Shown: positions 54,520 through 63,648 of the stretch, piece after piece
Position numbering within the stretch: the first letter of the stretch is position 1
Layout of the letters: the number at the start of each line of letters is the position of its first letter
Origin: QHXW01 sp035297145
GTDB lineage: Bacteria; Acidobacteriota; Terriglobia; Bryobacterales; Bryobacteraceae
Direction: 5' to 3'
Assembly (NCBI GenBank): GCA_035297145.1
Contig: DATGZN010000104.1
Span: 10,138-74,137 of the forward strand
DNA: 64,000 nt
Notes under the pieces: model-generated
Told to the model about the DNA's origin: nothing
The model's database searches: none
The model's input: only the letters and a program-made list of their open reading frames with translations
Translations under genes and position numbers: made by a program

Positions 54520-56262
54520 TCAGAAATTCAGTCCTCGAAATACCGCGGCGGCGATCCCGCACGCCAGCGTCACGACCACCGAAAGCACCAGCGCATGCCG
54601 CCATTTCCGTTGCAGCCAGCTTCCGGTTCCGGAGCCGGACCGCACGTCGAATGCGTCCGGTTTCAGGGCGATCCACGGCACGCGCCCCAGCACGGCCACG
54701 TCCCGCGGCAGTTCCCACTCACCCAGTACGGCTCCTTTGCGCAGCTCCCTGATGCCCCCAACGACGAGGCTGATCAACAGAGCCGCCACGCAACCCACGG
54801 TGATCCAAAGGGGGCGAATCGGCTTGAATGGAACTTCGGGCACCCGCGCGTCCTGCAGCATCGTGAATCTCTCGGCTTGTTGCTGCTGCTCCATTTGGGA
54901 AGCCATTTCCGCCGAGATCTTGTTGTCCAGCAGGCGCTTGTAGTGCTCTTTCGAAATTTCGTAATCGCGCGTGATGGCCGTCATCTCTTGCTCTCGCAAG
55001 GGCAGCCGCTCCAGTCTGCTCTCGTATCCGCGGATATCCGCCAGGATCTTCACCCGTTCGGCATTTCGCAGCTCGAGATCGCGGTTCACTAGTGCCAAGG
55101 AAGCCCTAAGACTTGCCAGTTGCTCCCGTTGCCTCACCAGCTTTTCCGCTATCTCCGGCGGCACCCGCACCGGCGCATTCGTAGCCGGAGAAGCACCCTC
55201 GTCCGCCGCCACGGTTGGCTGCGCGTCTGTCTGCGCCGTCTTCGCCGTTTCGGCCTCCTTCCGGGGTGCTGCTTCGTGCTGCTCTGCAATTTCCGCGCGC
55301 AAGCGCTTCACGTCGGGATACTCCTCACCGTACCGGGCGAGCATAGCGTCCAGCCGGGCCTGTAGAACATCGGCTTCCTTTAGCGGGCGCCGCACGGCCG
55401 CTGGATCGGCCGCACGGCTGCCAGCCGCGTATTGCTCGGCCATCGTCGTCAGGCTCGACAGGGAAGACTCCGCGACACCGATCGAGTTCTCCACTATCAG
55501 TTTCTCCTGCTGGCTCCGGTTGATGGCGTCCTGGTTGCCTTGCAATTCCATTTGCAGACGGCCCAGTGTCCCGCCCAGAGAGTTTTCCTGTTGGGGCAAT
55601 TCGCCGTTGTGCTGCAGCTTGTAGTCGCTGACCTTCTTCTCTTGAATCTGCAGGTCTTCCCGGGCTTCTTTCAATTGGGCCTCGAGAAACTGGGATGTAT
55701 CGGTGGCGCGCCTCTCTCGCGTTTTGATGTTTTCGTCGACGAACTGCGTCGCAATGTCGTGGGTGACTTCCTGCACCACTCGTGGATCTAACCCTTGGTA
55801 GGTTATTTTGAAAGCTCCAGGCCGGTTCTGCGACCACCCTTTTTCCACCTCGACCTCGATGTCCTTCGTCATCACTTCCAGGATCTCTTCCTGAGAGAGG
55901 CTCTTGCGTTGTTCCCGGTAGAGGCCGAATTTGTCGATAATGTGCTGCAGCGAGTCGTAGGCCAGCACTTCCTTCTTGAGTGTCTGAAGGCGGTCCTCGA
56001 GCGCCGTGTTCACCGTGGGCATCACATACTTGTCCGGTATCTTCTGTGAGTCCACCAGAATGACGGCTTCTGCCTTATAGACCGCCGGCATGCGGTAAAC
56101 AATGCCAACCGCCACTGTGCTAAGGACGATCCAGCCCAGCAGAATCTGCGCCTTATGCTTCCAAAACATCCTGGCGATCGATAGCGGGTGGAACTGCGCT
56201 TGAGTCACCGCCGTACCAGTGTTTCCAGTCCTTTGAGGTGGATTTTGTCTGTTTGTCAACAT
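54520..56262 (-). CDS. Wzz/GumC-type polysaccharide chain-length determinant
   Basis: A 580-residue inner-membrane protein. The first helix is at about 37-55 (ILLGWIVLSTVAVGIVYRMP), followed by the Wzz domain AEAVILVDSQKIPDKYVMPT. Long coiled coils run from about 190 to 460, including QEKKVSDYKLQHNGELPQQE, the class hallmark. A second helix near 505-525 and a third near the C-terminus close the protein. It sets chain length and couples polymer synthesis to export, working with the CpsD-like kinase. It heads the assembly operon after the outer-membrane barrel gene. Confidence 0.88.
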   Translation of the reverse strand: MLTNRQNPPQRTGNTGTAVTQAQFHPLSIARMFWKHKAQILLGWIVLSTVAVGIVYRMPAVYKAEAVILVDSQKIPDKYVMPTVNTALEDRLQTLKKEVLAYDSLQHIIDKFGLYREQRKSLSQEEILEVMTKDIEVEVEKGWSQNRPGAFKITYQGLDPRVVQEVTHDIATQFVDENIKTRERRATDTSQFLEAQLKEAREDLQIQEKKVSDYKLQHNGELPQQENSLGGTLGRLQMELQGNQDAINRSQQEKLIVENSIGVAESSLSSLTTMAEQYAAGSRAADPAAVRRPLKEADVLQARLDAMLARYGEEYPDVKRLRAEIAEQHEAAPRKEAETAKTAQTDAQPTVAADEGASPATNAPVRVPPEIAEKLVRQREQLASLRASLALVNRDLELRNAERVKILADIRGYESRLERLPLREQEMTAITRDYEISKEHYKRLLDNKISAEMASQMEQQQQAERFTMLQDARVPEVPFKPIRPLWITVGCVAALLISLVVGGIRELRKGAVLGEWELPRDVAVLGRVPWIALKPDAFDVRSGSGTGSWLQRKWRHALVLSVVVTLACGIAAAVFRGLNF

Positions 56263-56433
56263 TTTGTTGCATCGTCACATGTGCAATCCAGAGTCCAAAG
56301 GCTCTTTTGTCCGGTTTTCTATGAGTTATGGAGGCCTGACTGGTCGCGGCTGCCTCGCCGTCCAAAAGTCTCGGATTAAGTCCCAGAGTCCCGATCCGGA
56401 TAGCAACCGTGGTTAATCATAGGTCTAAGGCTG

Positions 56434-57840
56434 CTAGTACGCTGCACGCGGTGTCCAGGAGATCACCAAATTTACCGCCTGTAGCGGGCCGCTCTCGGAA
56501 AAACCCTCAACCGTACCTGAGTTCCGGCCGTACATGTAAGCAAGCGTGGCATTTGTGTGCCTGTTGATCATACGGTAGATGCCTCCGCCTCCGAGCCACC
56601 CGTGGATGTTGGAAAGAGTTGAGCCCGTTAACATGGTGTAACTCCCCCGGGCGAAAACGCCCCATTTTTGCCCCGGAAGATGCAACAGCCAGTTTCCGCT
56701 GGCACTGTCGGAAGACTCTGCTCCTATTCCCGACGTGTCTGCAATCGTGTGCTCGTAATCCAACATGATCGATTGGATCTCCGATTTGTACGTGATGCCG
56801 CCGCCGGCCACGTAGTGGAGCCCCGGTTTGTACGTGAAGATCTGCCGGACTGGCACGTAGGTTCCAGTTCCACCTCGCCCGGTCACGATCCAGTGCCTTC
56901 CGAATACGTGGCTAGCCGTCACCACGCCATTGACGGTGTAGGCATCCTCGAAACGGGAAAACGTCCGGCTTCCCGATGCACCCAGGCCTATAGTAGTGAA
57001 AGGTGTGACCGAATAGTTGACGCCCATCGAGGCATTCGCGGAGGTGGTGGTCGGCACCAAATAAACGCCATTCAATTGGGGCGTATCGGTGTTGAGGTGT
57101 TGGGTCCGCGAGCCGCCGGCGTCGGCGTGAAAGTGCAGCCGGGATGTCAGTTCGTATCCAAACCCGGTTCGCAGGGAAGAAGTGAAAAACCGCGTACCGT
57201 ACAACAGGGTGGCGGCGGGCGATTCTAGAGTCGGGGCTCCGGTCAGAATCGAGGCCAGCTGGCTATTGGTGTACTTGCCCGAAAGGATGGACGAAACCAG
57301 CTCATCAAAAGTCGAGGGTGCGCTGGCTACTTCGCTCAAGAGCGTGGGTTCAAACAGAAACTGATCCCAACGCAAGGTTGCCGCCGTGCCCGAGAAATAG
57401 GTGGTCAACCGCGGCGATACACCATGCGTCACTCCAAAACTCAGAAAGTGGTTCAGCGTGTTCCAGGAAGAGTGCCGGAGGCTCGCGTCGTAGGAGATAT
57501 TGTAGGTGATGTGGGCATTCGTCCGATCGCCCATGTCCATCCAGCCCATGCTTGCACTACCCCCGGCTAGATAATTAGGCCCAAGATCCAAGCCGGCGAC
57601 CGGCACCATCGCGTTGAAAGGTACCGTAGACGACGTGTACTCCGCAAAGGCGGCCACACCATAAAAACCAAAGCCATTTTCGCCTGATCCTCCTTGCATG
57701 GAGGGCAGGCCCATGCCACCCATCCCTTGCGAAAGCGCGGCGGGAGCCAAAACCATACTCAAGGCCAAAATCTGCCACCAGGGCTTACCCCGAACCCAAA
57801 GTTCGCCCGAAGCAATCGTACGCATGGCAAATCGTCTCAT
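56434..57840 (-). CDS. Outer-membrane beta-barrel protein of the polysaccharide cluster
   Basis: A 468-residue exported protein. The signal sequence is internal (WQILALSMVLAPAALSQ), so the real start may be the ATG giving MRTIASGELWVR. The mature part alternates strands and tight turns throughout (SLRTGFGYELTSRLHFHADA, NASMGVNYSVTPFTTIGLGA, VNLVISWTPRAAY at the end). It resembles the exosortase-system outer-membrane barrels (TIGR03016-like position), a candidate export pore. First gene of the minus-strand assembly series and divergent from the exosortase gene. Confidence 0.72.
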   Translation of the reverse strand: MRRFAMRTIASGELWVRGKPWWQILALSMVLAPAALSQGMGGMGLPSMQGGSGENGFGFYGVAAFAEYTSSTVPFNAMVPVAGLDLGPNYLAGGSASMGWMDMGDRTNAHITYNISYDASLRHSSWNTLNHFLSFGVTHGVSPRLTTYFSGTAATLRWDQFLFEPTLLSEVASAPSTFDELVSSILSGKYTNSQLASILTGAPTLESPAATLLYGTRFFTSSLRTGFGYELTSRLHFHADAGGSRTQHLNTDTPQLNGVYLVPTTTSANASMGVNYSVTPFTTIGLGASGSRTFSRFEDAYTVNGVVTASHVFGRHWIVTGRGGTGTYVPVRQIFTYKPGLHYVAGGGITYKSEIQSIMLDYEHTIADTSGIGAESSDSASGNWLLHLPGQKWGVFARGSYTMLTGSTLSNIHGWLGGGGIYRMINRHTNATLAYMYGRNSGTVEGFSESGPLQAVNLVISWTPRAAY

Positions 57841-58059
57841 TTCTTGGATAGATGGCGCAAATTAAATCGGGACGGACCCTCACCGAGCCCGTTGGATCGC
57901 TTGCCCAACGTTCGCAATCCGAGGACCAAGTCCGGCCCACTCAATTCATTGGGCCCACCCTGGCACGAACTCGTTTCTTTGGGAAGTTATCCGACTTTTT
58001 CTCCCTTCGCAATCGCTCCCGGAATCGCATATAGTGAAAAAGGTTACGCCCCTGGCCAC

Positions 58060-58076
58060 TTGGCAAGGCAAATGCA
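58060..58076 (+). promoter_or_regulatory. Sigma-54 (RpoN) promoter candidate for the exosortase operon
   Basis: TTGGCAAGGCAAATGCA has the invariant GG and GC dinucleotides at the correct 10-base spacing and matches most other consensus positions (TTGGCACG-N4-TTGCA). It lies 52 bases before the exosortase ATG, in the 288-base divergent gap. PEP-CTERM/exosortase genes in other bacteria are known to be controlled by the PrsK/PrsR sigma-54 system. Confidence 0.55.
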
Positions 58077-58128
58077 CTTGGCGTGGCAACTTCAGCTTTG
58101 TGACAGGTCTTCTGAGGTATGCGATTGA

Positions 58129-59007
58129 ATGGGCGCTACTACCGTAGCTGAGGCGGGCCGGAACCACCCGCTTCCAGAGTCGCCGGGGAGGGGCCTTTGG
58201 CTTTGGCTCTTCGCCGGCCTGGTCGCCGGCCTGATCGTAGTGCTCTATTTCCGCATCCTCCCCGAAATGGCCAAGGACTGGTGGGACGATCCAGGCGCAT
58301 CCCACGGCATCCTCATCCCCCCGGTTGCGCTCTACATCGCTTGGCTCCGGCGCGATTTGACGCTGGCCGAGCCGGTCTTTCCCGATTTGCGCGGCCTCTG
58401 GCTCACGCTATGTGCATGTCTCATGTTGCTGGTGGGTATCCTGGGCGCCGAATATTTCCTCTCGCGCGCTTCGTTCGTGCTGCTCCTGGCAGGTCTGATC
58501 TGGACCTTCTGGGGCGTGCGCCGGTTTCGCACTCTGCTGTTCCCGCTAGTCCTGCTCCTGACCATGATTCCGCTGCCGCAGGTCACTTACAATACGCTGG
58601 CGGCCCCGCTGCAGTTAATGGCGTCTTCGGTAGCCACCAGGCTGGTGCAGGCGCTCGGCATCGCCGTTTATCAAGATGGAAACGTGATCCATCTCGCCGG
58701 GATCTCGCTCGGGGTGGCGGAAGCCTGTAGCGGTTTGCGTTCGCTTTCTTCTCTCGTGACCGCGGCCCTGATGGTGGGGTTTCTGCAATGCACGCGTATT
58801 CGAACCCGTGTGCTTCTGGTCGCACTGTCGATACCGGTGGCCATCGGCATGAACGTAGTGCGCGTCACCGGCACCGCATTGATCGCGGAATACAACCAAC
58901 AGTATGCGCTCGGTTACTATCACTCGTTTTCCGGCTGGTTGGTTTTTCTGGTTGGATTCGGCGTCGTGGCTCTGGCGGCCAAACTTCTTCACGCGTGGAT
59001 GGAATGA
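58129..59007 (+). CDS. Exosortase (XrtA/EpsH-like)
   Basis: A 292-residue inner-membrane transpeptidase-like enzyme that cleaves and attaches C-terminally tagged (PEP-CTERM) proteins. About eight helices. The catalytic triad is present: C200 in VAEACSGLRSLSSL, R245 in GMNVVRVTGTAL, and H265 in YYHSFSGWLVF. The N-terminus is short and soluble (GATTVAEAGRNHPLPESP). It is followed by epsI with an ATGA overlap and preceded by a sigma-54 site. No protein with a PEP-CTERM tag is visible in this window, so substrates are elsewhere. Confidence 0.93.
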   Translation: MGATTVAEAGRNHPLPESPGRGLWLWLFAGLVAGLIVVLYFRILPEMAKDWWDDPGASHGILIPPVALYIAWLRRDLTLAEPVFPDLRGLWLTLCACLMLLVGILGAEYFLSRASFVLLLAGLIWTFWGVRRFRTLLFPLVLLLTMIPLPQVTYNTLAAPLQLMASSVATRLVQALGIAVYQDGNVIHLAGISLGVAEACSGLRSLSSLVTAALMVGFLQCTRIRTRVLLVALSIPVAIGMNVVRVTGTALIAEYNQQYALGYYHSFSGWLVFLVGFGVVALAAKLLHAWME

Positions 59008-59648
59008 ATATGCCTGGAATCTCCCGAACAAGCGCGTGGTGCTTGGCCTTGACTGTATCCATGCTGGCCGGCACCCTGATGGCCACCAAACTCGTCGCCC
59101 GCCGCAAGCCGCAGCCGCTGGCACAACCCTTGACCAGCATTCCCACACAGATCGACGGTTGGTCTGGGACTTCCGGACAGGATCTGTCCGAAGAGGTGCA
59201 GGGTGTCCTCAAGGCCTCGAGCCTTCTCTCGCGCGTCTATCGGCGAGGCGGCAGCACCGTTGAACTGTTCATTGCTTTTTATGCAGAGCAGCGCGCCGGA
59301 GAGAGTATGCATTCTCCGCGGGTTTGCCTGCCGGGGAACGGCTGGGAAATCGGCGCGTACGGCAGCGAGGAAGTTCCGGTGGGCGATCAACGCTACGCGA
59401 TCAACCGGTACGTGGTGGAGAAAGGCATGGAGCGCATGACGGTTCTTTACTGGTACCAGTCTCGATCCGGCATCGTGGCCAGCGAGTATCTCGGCAAATT
59501 GCTGCTGATCAAAAACACCATTTTGGACGGCGCCACAGCCGGCTCTATCGTACGCCTGACATTTACCGACCGGCCGGGTGCGATTCCCGAAGCGGTCGGA
59601 TTGGCTTCACACCTGATTCCCGAAGTGCGGAAGTGCATCGGGGGATAG
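59004..59648 (+). CDS. epsI: EpsI family exosortase-associated protein
   Basis: A 214-residue protein with one N-terminal membrane helix (WCLALTVSMLAGTLMATKLV) and a periplasmic domain. The conserved EpsI core is GESMHSPRVCLPGNGWEIGA, preceded by VELFIAFYAEQR and followed by MTVLYWYQSRSGIVASEYLG. EpsI domains are found only with exosortases, as fusions or neighbours, and may assist sorting or polymer maturation. The ATGA overlap with the exosortase gene shows translational coupling; ATG at 59010 is an alternative. Confidence 0.9.
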   Translation: MNMPGISRTSAWCLALTVSMLAGTLMATKLVARRKPQPLAQPLTSIPTQIDGWSGTSGQDLSEEVQGVLKASSLLSRVYRRGGSTVELFIAFYAEQRAGESMHSPRVCLPGNGWEIGAYGSEEVPVGDQRYAINRYVVEKGMERMTVLYWYQSRSGIVASEYLGKLLLIKNTILDGATAGSIVRLTFTDRPGAIPEAVGLASHLIPEVRKCIGG

Positions 59649-59923
59649 AATCCAAAGGTTTGTAAGATTTCCCGGCCATTTTGTAAGTGTCCGGCCCCTA
59701 CATGGCAGCGGTCGGAGTGGCGAGGCACGCCTCGCCTTCGTTCGCGCCGGTTTCGAAATTGCCGGGACATCTTACCGGCTGCGGCCGCGGAAGGTGTCTC
59801 TCGATGCCGCGCGGCTGAGAAACTCATCCTCTCCCAGCACTATCTGAGTGAATCCTCAGAAGTGCAGTCTGGCTGCCGCGGGACACGGCCGGCAGTGAGC
59901 GCGAGCCGTCCGTCAATTTTCGA

Positions 59924-62542
59924 GTGCCGCGGAACCCATCCATCTACGCACCACCGTTCGAGAACCAGACCCTGCCACAACTGTTTGAGCAGCAGGCCGC
60001 CAAGATGCCCCACGCCACCGCGGTAGCGTTCGGCGCGCAAAAGTTGCAGTACAAGGAATTGAACTACCGCGCCAACCAGGTGGCCCGCTATCTCGGTGAC
60101 CGTGGCGCAGGACCAGGAAGCCTGGTGGGAATCGGAGTCGAGCGCTCGCTCGAGATGATCGGCGCCATCCTGGGCATCCTGAAAACCGGCGCCGCCTACG
60201 TGCCCCTCGACCCGAGTTATCCGAAAGACAGGCTGGCGTGGATGTTGTCGGACTGCGGAGCGCCGATCTTGTTGACAGTATCATCCGTCACCGATCGTTT
60301 TAGCGCGTACGGCGGCTTGGTGCTGTGCCTGGATCGCGAATGGCCGGCGATTCGCCGCGAAAAGACAAACAATCTGGAGTGCCGCGCGCAATGCGGGGAT
60401 CGCGCCTATGTGATGTACACCTCTGGTTCGGCGGGTTGGCCCAAGGGCGTCCAGATCGCGCACCGCGGCGTGGTGAACGCCGCTCATGCCATGCGCGCCA
60501 AGATTGGCATGGATACGAGCGACGTGCTGGTGTCGGTCAGTAGCCTTTCCTTCGACATTCACGTGCTGGATGTTTGGATGCCGCTGGCGTGTGGCGCATG
60601 CGTGGTAGTGGCGCCGGCAGCCGCGTGCCGTGACGGCGGCGAGCTGGCGAATGAAATAGCGCGCGCGGGCGGCACTGTCATGCAAGCTACGCCTTCCACC
60701 TGGCAGCTTCTGCTCGATTCCGGATGGGCAGGCAGCCGCCGGCTCACGGCGGTGTGCGGCGGCGAGGCGCTCGCCAGCGAGCTCGCCGGGCGTCTGGGAG
60801 AAAAGGTCAAAGCGCTGTGGAACGCGTACGGTCCCACCGAGACTACGGTCTGGTCGGCCGCTTATCGAGTGGGGGGAAGGGAAGATATCGTGCCCATCGG
60901 CCGTCCGCTCGCCAACACACAGTTCCACGTGCTGGATGATCACCGCCGTCCGGCGCCGGCGGGCGTTGCCGGAGAACTGTATATCGGCGGAGACGGACTT
61001 GCGCTCGGCTACCTGAACCTGCCCGAACTGACGGCGGAGCGATTCATCATTCATCCTTTCGATCGGGTCGGGGGGCGGCGGCTCTATCGCACGGGCGACC
61101 GCGTGCGCCAGCGGCCCGATGGCAATTTCGAATTTCTGGGACGGCTGGATCATCAAGTGAAGCTGCGTGGATTTCGCATCGAGCTGGATGAGATCAGTGC
61201 CGTGCTCAGACGGCATCCAGGAGTCAAGGAGGCCGTGACCACACTCAACGAGCAGAGTGGAGGCTACAAGCATCTGGCGGCTTACGTCGTGACCACCCCC
61301 GACGATTCCGCCAAACCCGAAGAGCTGCGCAACTTCCTCAGAGCCACGTTGCCCGACTACATGGTGCCCACACGCCTCACCTTCTTGGATGCGCTTCCCA
61401 GGCTTCCGAACGGGAAGGTAGATTATCGCGGGCTATCTGAACCGGAGCTTGGCGAGATCGCGCCCAATGGCGATTCGCCCGCTCCAAACGATGCCCTGGA
61501 ACAGGGATTGGCCGGCATCTTCGAGGAGTTGCTGGGAAGAGGCCCGGTTAATACGAGGCAGAGCTTCTTTGACCTCGGCGGAGACTCAGTGCTGGTGGCG
61601 AGATTACTCCGCCGTATTGAAGGCACAGTCGGCACGCGTCTGACCATGGCGACCGTGTTTCAGGCTTCCACCATTGAGCAGTTGGCGCATGTTCTGCGAG
61701 ATCACCCCGGCGTCATTCCGTCGACGGGAGTCATCCCTATTCAGACCGGCGGTTCCGGTCCTCCTTTTCTTTGTCTCGGAGCGGGGCCCTCATTTGTCCC
61801 ACTCGTCCGTCTGGTCAGCGGCAGCTTGCGTTTCCTCGGATTGGACCTGGGATTGATCGATCCAACACAGATTCCACAGCCGTACCGTCTGGAGGACATC
61901 GCGGCGCAAGTCGCGCAAAGAATCGGCGAATTGGAGCCACAGGGTCCGTACTACCTGGGTGGCTGGTGCCGCTATGGGCCGCTGGCCTACGAGACGGCGC
62001 GGCAGTTAACGGCGCAAGGAGATGAGATGGCCCTGCTGACCTTGATTGACAGCGCGAATCCACGGTATTACCGTGACCTTCCGGCCGCTGCCAAAGTCGC
62101 GATCCGCGCGCAACGGCTGGAGTATCACCTAGCCAATCTGACGAGGTCGAGAGCCGCTGAAATCCCGCGCTATCTGCGTGACCGCTTCAGAGTGCTGCGA
62201 TACAGAATGAACGGACTCCGGGCGCGAGTCAGGCACTATGCCGGCCGGGACGGCGGCGCAAGCATTGAAGAACTCGAGCGTATCCTGCACTCGGCATCGG
62301 CGCACTACGACCCGCCACCGTACGCGGGCCGCGTCGCGATCTTCCAGTCAATCGAAAGACCCAGGGGATGCTATTGGGATCTTCAGGCCGGATGGCGCGA
62401 CTTAGTCGAGGGCCAGATGGAGGTCTATGACGTCCCGGGCGGCCACGAAAGTATGTTCCAGGAACCGAACCTCGAGATTTTCGCCAGCCAAATGCGCCAG
62501 TGCCTTCGACTGGAACGCTACATAGAGGCGGAAGCCGGCTGA
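59924..62542 (+). CDS. Single-module NRPS: adenylation - PCP - thioesterase
   Basis: An 872-residue enzyme without a condensation domain. Adenylation domain about 10-510: A3 YTSGSAGWPKG at 165, A5 NAYGPTE, A7 YRTGDR, A8 GRLDHQVKLRGFRIELDEIS, A10 LPNGKVDYRG. The carrier serine is S555 (DLGGDSVL). The type I thioesterase has C682 in GGWCRYGP in place of the usual serine, and H841 in GGHESMF. The pocket residues read by eye D-I-L-Q-A-C-A-V-W-K, nearest to glycine-type codes. It starts at GTG with no ribosome site visible; the 275-base gap before it (59649-59923) holds nothing recognised. The product is probably a small aminoacyl conjugate or dimer (inference). Confidence 0.85.
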   Translation: MPRNPSIYAPPFENQTLPQLFEQQAAKMPHATAVAFGAQKLQYKELNYRANQVARYLGDRGAGPGSLVGIGVERSLEMIGAILGILKTGAAYVPLDPSYPKDRLAWMLSDCGAPILLTVSSVTDRFSAYGGLVLCLDREWPAIRREKTNNLECRAQCGDRAYVMYTSGSAGWPKGVQIAHRGVVNAAHAMRAKIGMDTSDVLVSVSSLSFDIHVLDVWMPLACGACVVVAPAAACRDGGELANEIARAGGTVMQATPSTWQLLLDSGWAGSRRLTAVCGGEALASELAGRLGEKVKALWNAYGPTETTVWSAAYRVGGREDIVPIGRPLANTQFHVLDDHRRPAPAGVAGELYIGGDGLALGYLNLPELTAERFIIHPFDRVGGRRLYRTGDRVRQRPDGNFEFLGRLDHQVKLRGFRIELDEISAVLRRHPGVKEAVTTLNEQSGGYKHLAAYVVTTPDDSAKPEELRNFLRATLPDYMVPTRLTFLDALPRLPNGKVDYRGLSEPELGEIAPNGDSPAPNDALEQGLAGIFEELLGRGPVNTRQSFFDLGGDSVLVARLLRRIEGTVGTRLTMATVFQASTIEQLAHVLRDHPGVIPSTGVIPIQTGGSGPPFLCLGAGPSFVPLVRLVSGSLRFLGLDLGLIDPTQIPQPYRLEDIAAQVAQRIGELEPQGPYYLGGWCRYGPLAYETARQLTAQGDEMALLTLIDSANPRYYRDLPAAAKVAIRAQRLEYHLANLTRSRAAEIPRYLRDRFRVLRYRMNGLRARVRHYAGRDGGASIEELERILHSASAHYDPPPYAGRVAIFQSIERPRGCYWDLQAGWRDLVEGQMEVYDVPGGHESMFQEPNLEIFASQMRQCLRLERYIEAEAG

Positions 62543-62582
62543 GTGGGCCGCCGCGAATATTGATCAACTGGTGTAGCGCAGG

Positions 62583-62615
62583 GACACGCGCCTTATGCGG
62601 GTATCTGCGGCCTTT
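62583..62615. repeat. Half copy of the hairpin element at 1555-1587
   Basis: 29 of 33 bases agree with 1555-1587 (GACACGCGCC, TGCGGGTA, GCGGCCTTT words). The complementary right arm is missing, so this is a truncated copy in the gap between the NRPS and the DinB remnant. Confidence 0.5.
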
Positions 62616-62622
62616 TCTTTGT

Positions 62623-62935
62623 TCAGAAAACGTACCCCGGAGGTCTAATACCTTTGATTCGGAGATAAATTTCCGCCTGCCCCCGATGATGCGCCAGGTG
62701 CACGTAGAGAGCCAGCAAAAGTTCCCGGCCGTTTAGATTGCCATCCGGCGTGCTGTGAATCGAGCTCATCTGCGCGTCGGTGACGCTGCTGATCTGTTTC
62801 GTGCAGTAATCGAACGAATCGCCGGGAAATTTGACCACGTCGGGTTTTGCGGTTGGATTGAGCGGCATCGCCTCGGCGACACTGACGGCCATTCTGCGGG
62901 TGGCGGTCCAGCGCTTGTTAAACTCGGCCGCGAAG
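62623..62935 (-). pseudogene. DinB-family protein, N-terminus lost and internally deleted
   Basis: The minus strand reads FAAEFNKRWTATRRMAVSVA from about 62933, the usual start of DinB-like helical-bundle proteins. It continues to FPGDSFDYCTKQISSV and the family ending LYVHLAHHRGQAEIYLRIKG to the stop at 62623. Normal members have about 160 residues; here about 40 in the middle are missing (after AEAMP). The start codon region is replaced exactly where the NRPS duplication begins (62936). Probably non-functional; an 89-codon frame from the internal ATG at 62892 remains. Confidence 0.75.
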
Positions 62936-63648
62936 TTTCTGGGGCGGCTGGATCATCAAGTGAAGCTGCGCGGATTTCGCATTGAGTTGGATGAGATCAG
63001 CGCGGTGCTCAGACGGCATCCGGGAGTCAAGGAGGCCGTGGCCACACTCAACGAGCAGAGTGGAGGCTACAAGCATCTGGCAGCTTACGTCGTGACCTCG
63101 CCCGACGATTCCGCCAAACCCGAGGAGCTGCGCCATTTCCTCAGAGCCACGCTGCCCGACTAGATGGTGCCCACACGCCTCACCTTCCTGGATGCGCTCC
63201 CCAGGCTTCCCAACGGGAAGGTTGACCATCGCGGGTTTTCTGAACCGGAGCTTGGCGAGATCGCGGCCGATCGCGATTCACCCGTTCCAAATGATGCCCT
63301 GGAACGGGGAATAGCTGATATCTTCGAGGAGGTGCTGGGAAGAGGCCCGGTTAATACAAGACAGAGCTTCTTTGACCTCGGTGGCGACTCAGTGCTGGTG
63401 GCAAGGTTACTCCGTCGCATCGAACATATAGCCGGCACGCACCTGCCGATGGCGACCGTGTTTCGGGCCTCCACCATTGAGCAGTTAGCGCGCGTTCTGC
63501 GAGACCACCCCGGCAGCGCTCCGCCGGCGGGAGTCATCCCCATTCAGACCGGCGGTTCCGGTCCTCCGTTTCTTTGTCTCGGGGCCGGGCCCTCGTTTAT
63601 TCCACTCGTCCGTCTGGTTGGCGGCAGCCTGCGTTTCCTCGGATTGGA
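62936..63648 (+). pseudogene. Duplicated NRPS fragment (end of A domain, PCP, start of TE)
   Basis: A copy of 61133-61845 at a constant offset of 1803 bases with no indels and only scattered substitutions. It covers A8 to A10, a full PCP (DLGGDSVLVARLLRR) and the first about 40 residues of the thioesterase, ending at LRFLGLD. The codon equal to TAC at 61358 is TAG at 63161, so the frame is broken in two: LPD-stop-MVPTRLTF. It has no start or end of its own. Non-functional unless its second half (63164 on) yields a free carrier protein. Confidence 0.88.

Noticed and set aside
57970..57990. TGGCACG at about 57961 as a sigma-54 promoter
   Set aside because: No GC dinucleotide at the required distance (the -12 element is missing); the site at 58060 fits instead.
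60281..61273. Minus-strand open frame of 330 codons in the NRPS region
   Set aside because: Antisense to the adenylation domain, whose core motifs are all intact on the plus strand.
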